Source: Ophiothrix spiculata | Lineage: Eukaryota > Echinodermata > Ophiuroidea > Amphilepidida > Ophiotrichidae | Direction: 5' to 3' (one strand) | DNA: 23,892 nt | Assembly (NCBI GenBank): GCA_000969725.1 | Contig: JXSR01S073087.1 | Shown here: positions 10,101-18,960 of the stretch, in pieces | Layout of the letters: each line of letters opens with the position of its first letter | Numbering within the stretch: position 1 is the stretch's first letter | Notes under the pieces: model-generated | What the model was told of the DNA's origin: nothing | The model's database searches: none | What the model saw: only the letters and a program-made list of their open reading frames with translations | Position numbers and translations under genes: made by a program

Positions 10101-10121
10101 CTACTACTACTACTACTACTA
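10101..10121 (+). repeat. (CTA)7 microsatellite
   Basis: Seven uninterrupted CTA units, followed directly by GTGGTCACGG. The matching site in the second R copy has eighteen units. Confidence 0.95.
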
Positions 10122-10128
10122 GTGGTCA

Positions 10129-10160
10129 CGGTTCGATGCCCTGCAGAGACCTTATTGAAT
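10129..10160 (+). other. T-arm-like B box of possible SINE remnant
   Basis: GGTTCGATGCC is one step away from a B box and sits in a 4-of-5-bp stem (CACGG against CCCTG) like a tRNA T arm. No A box is visible upstream, where the (CTA)n repeat lies, so a tRNA-derived origin is only a possibility. It is repeated in the second R copy near 12977. Confidence 0.25.
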
Positions 10161-10750
10161 AGCAATTGAAGGAAAATGTTCTAAAGGCCTAGATATAGTT
10201 TGTAATTTTTACCATCTTGAAAATCCATAGACCTGAATGCATATTGACCTCGAGTTCCTAGACGATATTATCGATTGGAATAATCCGCTAAAACTACAAA
10301 TAGAATGATAAAAAATCAAGACGGTGATAAAAATTCCAAATGAAAATGTTTCTCTTTGGAGAAAAATCAAAGGAGTCAGAAAATCTTTTCGGCAGAATAA
10401 AATCCACAGTTACCTGTCAAGGACAGAATTCAGATTATAATGAAAAGACCAAGGTTATTATGGTATTGTTCTCGACCTAATGAGATCGATCTATGCCCCG
10501 TTGAATACCATCATGAAACATTTTCATAAATGGTGAAACATTTTACTCCATGACAAAAATTTAACACCATGACAAAAATTCAAAATGAAAATTTTCATTC
10601 AGAATGAAAATTTAACATAGTGGTGAAAATGTAACACCATGAGAAAAATTCTAAATGAAAATGACTACAAAAATGACAAAGTATATCTAGGCCTTAAAAC
10701 TCCGAAATGTTGTATCCTGTTTCGTTTGTGTATCTATTGATGATCACTGA

Positions 10751-11105
10751 GGTTTTCCAAAACTCACTTAGTCTAAGAAATATGCATGTCTATTATAGAC
10801 ACTATAATAGTGTTATTGTATTTAAAGTGGTTTCATAAAATATTGATAAAAATATTGATTAAAATATTGACGAATATCTAGCACGATGCAGAAATTGGAC
10901 TAAGTGAGTTTTGGGGAAAAACCCTCTTCAACTTGTTAAAGTGGTTTTATAAAATATTGATCAGTATGATGTACATTTGGGTTATATTCTTTGAGCTTTG
11001 ACAACCGATTAATGCACAAAAACAATAGTTTAAGAAATGATTACCTATCCAAATATCTAGCACGTGGCAGAAATTGGACTAAGTGAGTTTTTGGGAAAAC
11101 CCCTC
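10751..11105. repeat. Triplicated ACTAAGTGAGTTTT motif, one copy inverted
   Basis: The motif GGACTAAGTGAGTTTTGGG occurs in direct orientation near 10894-10915 and 11075-11097. Both copies are preceded by ATATCTAGCACG and by GCAGAAATT, and both are followed by AAAACCC-CTCTT. An inverted copy (TTTTCCAAAACTCACTTAG) lies at 10753-10771. The direct pair is about 180 bp apart. The second R copy repeats the whole set near 13597-13951. Confidence 0.85.
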
Positions 11106-11716
11106 TTAAACATGTTAAAGGATGAGTCTGGGTCAATATTGACATATATATTTTCAAACGATTTCAGATTTTGATAATATCTATAGAATGATTTTTAATT
11201 CACAGGAAATGTTGCACATAGCCGTAATATTATGTGTTCCGTGACAACCTCGGGCGTTTCTCTACCATATTGTAGTTACAATTCTCAATTTTTGGAATTA
11301 CCGACTTTCCTCTCATTTCGCCAGACCACCCGACATATATTTAGTAAAATCGTCTGTTTATCGTAAATTAACCCGTTGATGTCGGTACAAAGTCCCTCCT
11401 AATCAATAATAGTGTTAAAATATAAATTTCACTTGATTTCCCTAGAGTGCACATTTTACTGATACGGTACCTGCCCAGACGCTATATTATTTGTTTTCCT
11501 GTCATACGAACGCATTAATCAGGATTGTTTCAATCTTTCAATCTTTATTTCGTTTTGTTTTATTTAATTACTTTAAACCACTTGTTTCTTGTTAGAACAT
11601 GTTGATAAGTTCTGCATCATACTTTTATAAGATGGATCGTTTTGGTGCTTTTAAATCATGAGAATTTTGATGTGCAATATGTTCGAAACACATATTTCAT
11701 TCCTTGAGTAAGAAGT

Positions 11717-12567
11717 AAATCGATTTTTTATCCAATTGAAAAATGCTCATCTAAAATTGCAAGGAATATTGTATTATCAAAAATAGCTGTTAAGCCTGTA
11801 GCTCAAGAATTCTGGAATAAGAGGTTTCAAATGTTTACAATTGATTGGAACACTGTTTGTAAAAATTCAGTTGCACATATAAAAGAACCTAGATTGAGAG
11901 ATTTGAATCGGAAAATTCTGTGTAATATTTATCCAACAAGAATATATCTGTATAAGATAGGTAAAACCAACAATGATGTATGTCAAACATGTAATGAAAA
12001 ATATTTTATTGAACATTTTTTCTTTACTTGTAAAACCGTTAAAGAAATGTGGTCAAATGTGAATTAAACTAAGATAAACATTAAACTTTGTGCTACTGAC
12101 ATAATTTTTGGATATTCAAAAGGTAATAGATTAAACAATAGTATTTGTAATGAATACATTTCAATTGCAAAAATGTGTGTCAGTAAATATAAGTACGGTA
12201 AACATCCAAATCTTTTGTGTTTACTCACACACGAATTAAAGATAAGACATTTTATTTAACATGTTCTAATCTAAGGATTGTGTAAAGAATTTATAATATA
12301 TTAAAGGCGTATGCCAGACTATGCCAGACGTATTTGTCAAAGAGAAAACAAAAACTTCTTTGTCTTCCGTTTTCCCTCGGTTTATGTTAAAGACATAATT
12401 ACAAACGTAATTACAGTATTGTAGGTTGACATCTTTCATTACTTATTTCGACTCTTTTGGTAGACATTGTATCATAAATTACCCGATTTTCTCATCAGAA
12501 GTAACAGATGCAATGAATATTAGAGTATCATGAAGATACGTACTTTATTTTGAAACTTTAGAGATTA
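11717..12567 (+). mobile_element. Second copy of the LINE 3' end
   Basis: This starts at AAATCGAT, matching 6606 of the first copy, and runs to the TTA at 12565-12567 that corresponds to 7460-7462. An open frame at 11831-12067 reads FTIDWNTVCKNSVAHIKEP through PTRIYLYKIGKTNND to the zinc knuckle CQTCNEKYFIEHFFFTC, so here the segment broken by a frameshift at about 6850 is still in frame. It then stops at NVN because a short segment present at about 6956-6972 is missing. Substitutions between the two copies are frequent (about ten in the first 270 bases by eye). Whether it is a separate 5'-truncated insertion or half of a tandem duplication is discussed in the findings. Confidence 0.9.
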
Positions 12568-12911
12568 ACTAAAGATTAACTTAAAATATCATGTTATGTC
12601 AGGAACATGTTAGGTAAGATTCGTTTGTATTTATCGTGTTGTAGTTGGTTGCCAAATATCGTCATGTTCTCCCCATTTAAAGTTCTGCATTTGTGGAAGT
12701 CTAATCTCACAAATAGGACCAAAGTAGATTTAAAGGGCTTTCTTAAATTCTTCATATCTTTGGACTGGAGTGGCAAAATTAAACAGGACAAAAAGCATGT
12801 TGTAGAGTAAATTACTCTTCTTTTGAAAAACATATGTTAATATAATTTAGCAATTATTTGTTTTTATTTTTTATTTGCTCGTTTCATTAATATTGGGACA
12901 AGCTGTACATT

Positions 12912-12967
<56 letters not shown>

Positions 12968-14565
12968 GTGGTCACGGTTCGATGCCCTGCAGAGACCTTA
13001 TTGAATAGCAATTGAAGGAAAATGTTCTAAAGGCCTAGATATAGTTTGTAATTTTTACCATCTTGAAAATCCATAGACCTGAATGCATATTGACCTCGAG
13101 TTCCTAGACGATATTATCGATTGGAATAATCCGCTAAAACTACAAATAGAATGATAAAAAATCAAGACGGTGATAAAAATTCCAAATGAAAATGTTTCTC
13201 TTTGGAGAAAAATCAAAGGAGTCAGAAAATCTTTTCGGCAGAATAAAATCCACAGTTACCTGTCAAGGACAGAATTCAGATTATAATGAAAAGACCAAGG
13301 TTATTATGGTATTGTTCTCGACCTAATGAGATCGATCTATGCCCCGTTGAATACCATCATGAAACATTTTCATAAATGGTGAAACATTTTACTCCATGAC
13401 AAAAATTTAACACCATGACAAAAATTCAAAATGAAAATTTTCATTCAGAATGAAAATTTAACATAGTGGTGAAAATGTAACACCATGAGAAAAATTCTAA
13501 ATGAAAATGACTACAAAAATGACAAAGTATATCTAGGCCTTAAAACTCCGAAATGTTGTATCCTGTTTCGTTTGTGTATCTATTGATGATCACTGAGGTT
13601 TTCCAAAACTCACTTAGTCTAAGAAATATGCATGTCTATTATAGACACTATAATAGTGTTATTGTATTTAAAGTGGTTTCATAAAATATTGATAAAAATA
13701 TTGATTAAAATATTGACGAATATCTAGCACGATGCAGAAATTGGACTAAGTGAGTTTTGGGGAAAAACCCTCTTCAACTTGTTAAAGTGGTTTTATAAAA
13801 TATTGATCAGTATGATGTACATTTGGGTTATATTCTTTGAGCTTTGACAACCGATTAATGCACAAAAACAATAGTTTAAGAAATGATTACCTATCCAAAT
13901 ATCTAGCACGTGGCAGAAATTGGACTAAGTGAGTTTTTGGGAAAACCCCTCTTAAACATGTTAAAGGATGAGTCTGGGTCAATATTGACATATATATTTT
14001 CAAACGATTTCAGATTTTGATAATATCTATAGAATGATTTTTAATTCACAGGAAATGTTGCACATAGCCGTAATATTATGTGTTCCGTGACAACCTCGGG
14101 CGTTTCTCTACCATATTGTAGTTACAATTCTCAATTTTTGGAATTACCGACTTTCCTCTCATTTCGCCAGACCACCCGACATATATTTAGAAAAATCGTC
14201 TGTTTATCGTAAATTAACCCGTTGATGTCGGTACAAAGTCCCTCTAATCAATAATAGTGTTAAAAAAAATAAATTTCACTTGATTTCCCAAGAGTGCACA
14301 TTTTACTGATACGGCACCTGCCCAGACGCTATATTATTTGTTGTCCTGTCATAAGAAGTCCAGTTGACGCATTAATCAGGAGTGTGTCAATCTTTATTTC
14401 GTTTTGTTTTATTTAATTACTTTTAACCACTTGTTTCTTGTTGGAGCATGTTGATAAGTTCTGCATCATACTTTTATAAGATGGATCGTTTTGGTGCCTT
14501 TAAATCCTGAGAATCTTGATGTGTAATATGTTCGAAACACATATTTCATTCCTTGAGTAAGAAGT
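12568..14565. repeat. R block, copy B (2.0 kb)
   Basis: It aligns to 9757-11716 from end to end. It directly follows the LINE 3' end with no TIR element between, so it records the empty target site of the 7463-9753 element. Differences from copy A are confined to the first about 155 bases and the last about 375 bases, plus the (CTA)n length. From 12724 to 14190 I found no other difference. It ends at GAAGT, after which the sequence is unrelated. Confidence 0.9.
12914..12967 (+). repeat. (CTA)18 microsatellite
   Basis: Eighteen uninterrupted CTA units at the site that has seven in R copy A. This 33-bp expansion accounts for most of the length difference between the two R copies. Confidence 0.95.
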
Positions 14566-14861
14566 GGTCGATGGGGTGTGTATATAACGAGAATAAGTTT
14601 GATTTTAAACTGTCCTAAGGTACTTCAATAACTAAAACAATTTGACAGCATATGTGTTTATATAATCTGTGTTTCCATGGCAACACTCAGGAAGATTTTA
14701 TTCGCTTGAGGTTTTTTTTTTATGTAATGGCATAACAAATATATGTATCTTTCACTGAAGTAAATGATGATATAGACTGTTGAGAATGTAGTGAAAGTTA
14801 GACAAAATCAGCAAATTAGTAGTACTGAAGATTTTCAAAGGCTTATGCCATCATATAGGTT
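14566..14861. other. Spacer between R copy B and the foldback element
   Basis: AT-rich sequence with no reading frame or repeat recognised. It opens with GGTCGATGGGG, which shares TCGAT with the LINE side of the duplication junction at 11717-11724. Confidence 0.5.
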
Positions 14862-14870
14862 GTTTTGGAG

Positions 14871-15988
14871 GGGCGTCAATCTCAGTCCGAAACGTCGTTA
14901 GTCCGAAACGTCATCAGTCCGAAACGTCATCAGTCCGAAGTGCAAATTTCCTTTACTTGGGGGGTTCATCAGTCCGAAGGTTCGTCAGTCCGAAAATACA
15001 CTTTGTCACTCCGAAAATAAAAAACACTACCTTAGTCCGACAAGTCATCAGTCCGAATACTTTTTATCAGTCCGAATCGTGATAGAAAGCTATTTCAGTC
15101 CGAATTTTGAAAAACTACGATGTCAGTCCGAAAATGAAAATCAAACACGTCATCAGTTCGAAAATAAAAAAAACTTCGTCAGTCCGAATATGAAAAAAAA
15201 CACCTTGTCAGTCCGAATATTATAGCAAGCACTATGTCAGTCCGAATATTGATGAAAGCACTATGTCAGTCCGAATATTAGAAATAAACACTATGTCAGT
15301 CCGAATATTAATAAAAACACTATGTCAGTCCGAATATCGAAAAAACACTATGTCAGTCCGAATATTAAATATAAACATGTTTAATGTTTTATTATTTTTT
15401 CTTTCTATTTTTTTATATAGAGACTGCATTTTTCGGGCTGATGAAGTGTTTTTTTTTTATAATTTTCTGACTGATGAAGTGTTTTTTTTTAATTTTCCGA
15501 CTGATGAAGCACTTTTTTGAATTTTCGGACTGATGAAGTGTTTTTTTTTTTTAATTTTCGGACTGATGAAGTGCTTTTTTAATTTTGGGACTGATGAAGT
15601 GTTTTTTTTAATTTTCGGACTGACGAAGTGTTATTATTTTAGCGTTCGGACTGACGACATTATTTTTATTTTCGAACTGATGACGTGTTTTTTTTTTCGG
15701 ACTGATGACATGTTTTTCATTTTCGGATTGATGACGCTTCGGATTGACGACGCTTTGGACTGATGATGTGTTTTTTATTTTCGGATTGACGACTGCTTTA
15801 TTTTCGGACTGATGAAGTGTTTTGCATTTTCGGACTGACGAAGCTTAGTACTAATGACGTTTCGGATTGATGACGTTTCGGAATGACGAAGCTTCGGATT
15901 GATGAAGCTATTTTTATTTTCGGACTGATGAGGCTTCGGACTGATGACGTTTCGGACTAACGACGTTTCGGACTAACATGCAGCACCC
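14871..15988. mobile_element. Foldback (FB/TU-like) element built of AGTCCGAA subrepeats
   Basis: The left arm (14871-15365) holds about twenty AGTCCGAA units, most preceded by GTC and separated by variable AT-rich spacers. The right arm (15436-15988) holds about twenty-four units in reverse orientation (TTCGGACTGATGA, TTCGGACTGACGA). The outermost units match best: both arms have, reading inward, TTAGTCCGAAACGTCATCAG. The ends read GGGCG and, reverse-complemented, GGGTG. A 9-bp direct repeat GTTTTGGAG flanks the element (14862-14870, 15989-15997), consistent with a target duplication. Inverted arms made of short tandem subrepeats define foldback elements such as Drosophila FB and sea-urchin TU; a 9-bp duplication also fits Mutator-like elements. 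Reading frames inside are only repeat translations. The 70-bp loop (15366-15435) codes for nothing. Confidence 0.75.
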
Positions 15989-15997
15989 GTTTTGGAG

Positions 15998-16164
15998 ATG
16001 TGATTTTGAAGGTCCGAGCTCAGGTACCCTAATTTTAGGGTGCAAAGTCACCATGTACCCATGTTCAAAATTGGAGCACCATCGACTGTTGTGGCGGCCT
16101 GTATTTTGCTACTATAACCCCTGTACAAATAGACTCCTTCATGGAGTATGCATGTTATGCGAGT
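15998..16164. other. Short spacer before the CR1-group LINE
   Basis: About 165 bp with no recognised feature apart from a small ACCCTAA/TTAGGGT palindrome near 16026-16041, too short to call telomeric. Confidence 0.4.
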
Positions 16165-16719
16165 ACAATTGACTGCAATTGTCTCAATAACTTTAGACCG
16201 ATATCTAATCTTCCCTTTCTCTCCAAAGTCTTGGAGAGGGTTGTTCTTCACCAGTTGCAGAAACATCTTTACAACAATAACTTAGTTGAAATTAACCAAT
16301 CTGCCTACAGAAAGGGTCACAGCGTGGAGACCGCAGTGCTGAGTGTTATGGATAAGCTTCTTACGAACGCAGATGAGAAAATGGTCTCTCTTGTCGCCCT
16401 CCTTGACCTCAGCGCTGCGTTCGACACCCTGGACCATTCTATTCTCATCAAGCGCCTTGAGATAACATTTGGTATCAGAGGTATCGTTCTTCAATGGTTT
16501 ATTTCTTACGTTTCTGACCGTCATCAATCTGTTACTGCTAATGGTTTAGTTTCTGATTCTTTTCCATTATTGTACGGAGTCCCTCAAGGCTCCGTCCTTG
16601 GGCCAGTTTTGTTTACACTTTACTCCCAGCCTTTGTCAGACGTCATTAATCAGTACAGCTGCCATTTTCATAAGTACGCTGATGATACCATGTTATCTCA
16701 ATGTAGCTCACCTAGCTAA
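16165..16719 (+). pseudogene. CR1-group reverse transcriptase, N-terminal part
   Basis: It reads from NNFRPISNLPFLSKVLERVV (RT motifs 0-1) through NQSAYRKGHSVETAVLSVMD, motif A (LLDLSAAFDTLDHSILIKRL), motif B (YGVPQGSVLGPVLFTLY) and motif C (HKYADDT, YADD at 16675-16686). Both catalytic Asp pairs are present. A frame opens earlier, from an ATG at 16141, but those residues do not look like RT. The frame ends at TAG 16717-16719, just past motif C. Homologous coding resumes in a different frame (LAKLCIQNC, then AITDILCWMDSNKL), so a small indel around 16700-16745 breaks the protein. Confidence 0.85.
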
Positions 16720-16736
16720 ATTATGTATTCAAAACT

Positions 16737-17519
16737 GTATTAGCTATTACTGATATTCTTTGTTGGATGGATAGTAACAAGCTTATGTTAAACTCTGATA
16801 AGACGGAAGTCCTTACTGTTGGCACCAAGTCCCGTATCAACAAAGTTGATTGCGATACTATCCAGATTTTAAATTCGAACATTTCTTTTCAGGATTCAGT
16901 TAAGTACCTCGGTGTGAGGCTTGACCAGACATTATGTATGTCTGATCACATTAGTGACCTTTGTAGATCTCTGTTCTTTTCGTTGAGACGTATCGGCACA
17001 ATTCGCCCTTACTTGTCTGAAAGGGCAACATCTTGTATGGTCAACTCTCTCATCACCTCGCGTATTGATTTTTGTAATTCTGCCTTATCTGGTATCACCT
17101 CTGATCAAATCAACCGGCTTCAACGCATTCAAAATAGCGCCGCGCGTCTCATCGCCAAAAAGAGAAAATATGACCATGTTACTCCCATCCTCAAAGAACT
17201 TCATTGGCTGCCTATTGATTTTCGGATTAAGTTCAAATTATGTGTCCTTGCTTTCCATCACTTCGAAGGCACCCTTCCAACCTACCTTTCATCTGTTTTA
17301 CACATCTATAATCCACCCCGCACTTTACGTTCCGGCTCTCAAAGGATTCTCAAGATACCAAACTCAGATCTCAAATCTGCCGGTGAGCGCTCATTTAGGT
17401 TTCAATGCCCCACTGTTTGGAATTCACTCCCAAACAACATCCGTAACATATCCTCTCTCAGTCAATTCAAATCCGAGTTAAAAACCCATCTCTTCCGTCA
17501 GGCATTCCCCGTTTCTTAA
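16737..17519 (+). pseudogene. CR1-group RT thumb and C-terminal domain
   Basis: The frame is open from AITDILCWMDSNKLMLNSDK to the TAA at 17517-17519, about 258 codons, of which 250 follow the ATG at 16767. It reads NSDKTEVLTVGTKSR and VKYLGVRLDQTLCMSDHI (RT thumb), RPYLSERATSCMVNSLITSR, FCNSALSGI, RLQRIQNSAARLI, ILKELHWLPIDFRIKFKLCV, LPTYLSSVL, RSAGERSF-type GERSFRFQCPTVWNSLP and SLSQFKSELKTHLFRQAF. These are the standard C-terminal blocks of CR1-group LINEs. The intact length suggests a fairly recent insertion, but with the N-terminal half missing and a frameshift before it, it is not an active gene. Confidence 0.88.
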
Positions 17520-17629
17520 TTTTTCGTCGTGTTTGTCTTTGTTCATTGTCCCTGTTTTCACGCGCTTCGAGATCCTCCAGGATGATTTTTGCGCGTTATA
17601 AAAACGCTTTATTATTATTATTATTATTA

Positions 17630-17786
17630 CTTGTATCATTGATTGATTGATTGATATATATATATGCCAAAAAAAAATATGTCTCTGACAGAAGAATAAT
17701 GCCTTGTATCTGCCTTTTCGAGCTCGTGGCACTACAATGTTCTTGCAAGAAATTCAAAACCCCTATTCCACGGATTTTCAACTAAA
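17630..17786. repeat. Short spacer with (GATT)n and (TA)n
   Basis: Three to four GATT units (17640-17653) run into a short (TA)n. The rest is unremarkable. Confidence 0.7.
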
Positions 17787-18065
17787 AGCCAAAGAAAAAA
17801 AGAACTCTGTCTGAGCTTCCCGCGGGCATAGGGTTAACAATTCGAATTTTAACGCGTTTCTTTTTCTTTTTTTAGGTTTTCATGAGATTTTTTTTTTTTT
17901 TTCTTACATCGAGAGAAAAAAAAAAGAAAAAAAAATTGGCCGCGAGAAACAAATTGTGACCTAAAAACGTTATAGAAAAAGATTTACGCGTGCGCATAGC
18001 CTTTTTTGACTAAAAAAACCGCGTAGCGCTTAGGGTTTTGGGGCAGAGTTCTTTTTTTTTTTGCC
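17787..18065. mobile_element. Small hairpin element, possible MITE (~280 bp)
   Basis: AGCCAAAGAAAAAAAGAACT followed by CTG at the left (17787-17809) is matched by the complement GCAGAGTTCTTTTTTTTTTT then GCC at the right (18043-18065). Farther in, GCGGG-CATAGGGTTA on the left and CCGCG-TAGCGCTTAGGGTT on the right are partly related. The A- and T-rich tracts between could pair further. No clear target duplication was seen, so an incidental inverted repeat cannot be excluded. Confidence 0.4.
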
Positions 18066-18570
18066 TATATTAGTATAGTTAGAATGCTAGAGTTTGGTTC
18101 ATCTTTTATACCAAAGGAAGCCTGATGGAATAATTTGGTGGCCCGGATAAATCAGATTAACCAAAATGGTGGAATTGGGGTTTTCTTGTAATTGACGCAT
18201 TTAATTATACGGTATCCACTTAGGCAGAGAAAATACAAATAAAATAATCCATGCTATAACACAATTATTGCTGTTTGACATAGCCGTTTGTCGTATTTTG
18301 AAATTGCATATGTCTTTCATCTGTTTGCGATAAACAATCGAATTAGTATAGACAAATTGATGGTGTTCCTAATATTTTCCTAAAGTTATAGCCAAATGAC
18401 ATTTTTCCACATTCTATTAAAAAAATGATTCGTTTGTTTGTTTGTCAGTACACTATTGTATTATTTTCGTCTACGATTATTAAAAAAGAAACCGATGGGA
18501 GCGTTTTCAGGGGTATCTTTCGTAGAACATTTGTATTGTATAATAGAGATACATGCGCACTATTTGTTAA
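18066..18570. other. AT-rich spacer, nothing recognised
   Basis: No reading frame with a recognisable signature, no tandem array and no inverted repeat was found before the AGTCCGAA array begins. Confidence 0.5.
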
Positions 18571-18597
18571 CAGCCCGCTAGTCCGAAGGTTCGCTAC

Positions 18598-18960
18598 CAG
18601 GGGCGTAACCAGTGGGGTGTCCGGGGGGGCAGCTTGCCCCCCCGGACCCAAAAAAATCGGGAAGGAGAGCAAAAAAATGGGAAGGGAAGAAAGGGAGGAA
18701 GAAGAGAAAAAAGAAGAGAGAAGAAGAAAAGGGAAAAGGGGAAGGAAAAGAGAAAAGGAAGGAAAAGAAAAGGGAAAGGAGGAAAGAAACAAATATTTTA
18801 TACCAAAATAGGCGTTTTTTAGCTAAAATAAACAAATGTGTCCAAATATTTTTCCCCGCGCGCTACGCGCACGTTAATTTTTTTTTTCAAAAAGTAATAA
18901 AATCGGGAATCCTCTTGAGTCTTGCCCCCCCCCGGACGGTCAAAGCTGGTTACGCCCCTG
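18598..18960. mobile_element. hAT-like MITE inserted in the AGTCCGAA array
   Basis: The element starts CAGGGGCGTAACCAG and ends CTGGTTACGCCCCTG, a perfect 15-bp TIR, with a further G/C-run inverted match inside. Flanking octamers TTCGCTAC (18590-18597) and TTCGCTAG (18961-18968) agree at seven of eight bases. An 8-bp duplication with CAGGG ends is the signature of the hAT superfamily. The target is one of the array's own TTCGCTAG units, so the repeat itself could supply the octamers. The left end also contains a hairpin with 13-bp perfect arms (18619-18631, 18635-18647) of CCGGGGGGG type. No transposase is encoded. Long frames here on both strands are artefacts of the homopurine tract. Confidence 0.82.
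18679..18789 (+). repeat. 111-nt uninterrupted homopurine tract
   Basis: Every base from 18679 to 18789 is A or G on the plus strand, in irregular GAA, GGA and GGGAAA words, with only two pyrimidines in the about 30 bases before it. Mirror-like polypurine tracts of this length can adopt triplex (H-DNA) structure under supercoiling; that is general knowledge and was not shown here. Confidence 0.95.

Larger units (their letters stand above)
9757..11716. repeat. R block, copy A (1.96 kb)
   Basis: This non-coding block recurs at 12568-14565. In order it holds: a short unrecognised region with an open minus frame (9799-10020); (CTA)7 at 10101-10121; a T-arm-like GGTTCGATGCC at 10131-10141; a cluster of short AT-rich repeats (10503-10672) that includes the perfect 16-bp palindrome AATGAAAATTTTCATT (10584-10599); and three copies of an ACTAAGTGAGTTTT motif (10751-11105). 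Both copies follow the same LINE 3' end, so R is either an unusually long 3' extension of that LINE or flanking DNA caught in the duplication. It lacks TG...CA ends and is not an LTR. Confidence 0.8.
16165..17629 (+). mobile_element. 5'-truncated CR1-group LINE
   Basis: The element keeps reverse transcriptase from NNFRPISNLPFLSKVLE onward, its C-terminal domain, a short 3' UTR, a small terminal hairpin (GCGTTATAAAAACGC, 17592-17606) and a (TTA)7 tail (17609-17629). CR1, L2 and related clades characteristically end in short microsatellite tails. The endonuclease and ORF1 are missing, and no target duplication was identified. It is less decayed than the L1/Tx1 copy, with two main frames and one break. 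The left end is set where similarity to the RT family begins, so the true boundary may be somewhat upstream. Confidence 0.85.

Noticed and set aside
9757..14565. R copies as the two LTRs of a retrotransposon around an 850-bp interior
   Set aside because: They lack TG...CA ends, the interior is the 3' end of a LINE, there is no primer-binding site, and the first R copy is itself preceded by the same LINE end.
14880..15365. CRISPR-like array
   Set aside because: The repeat is only about 8-11 bp, spacers are short, AT-rich and variable in length, the array is inverted in the second half, and there are no cas genes in what is clearly animal DNA.
15263..15763. Reading frames of 76-85 codons in the AGTCCGAA arms
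   Set aside because: They are translations of the subrepeats (MSVRI... and F/L-rich strings) with no independent coding evidence.
15436..15988. Repeated CTGATGA together with GAAAC-GTC in the other arm, resembling the hammerhead ribozyme core
   Set aside because: CTGATGA and GAAAC lie on opposite arms because TCATCAG and CTGATGA are reverse complements within the same unit. On one strand neither arm has both core segments with stems between them, and the arms would pair with each other instead.
16026..16041. Telomere-like TTAGGGT/ACCCTAA
   Set aside because: A single small palindrome with one unit on each side; no tandem array.
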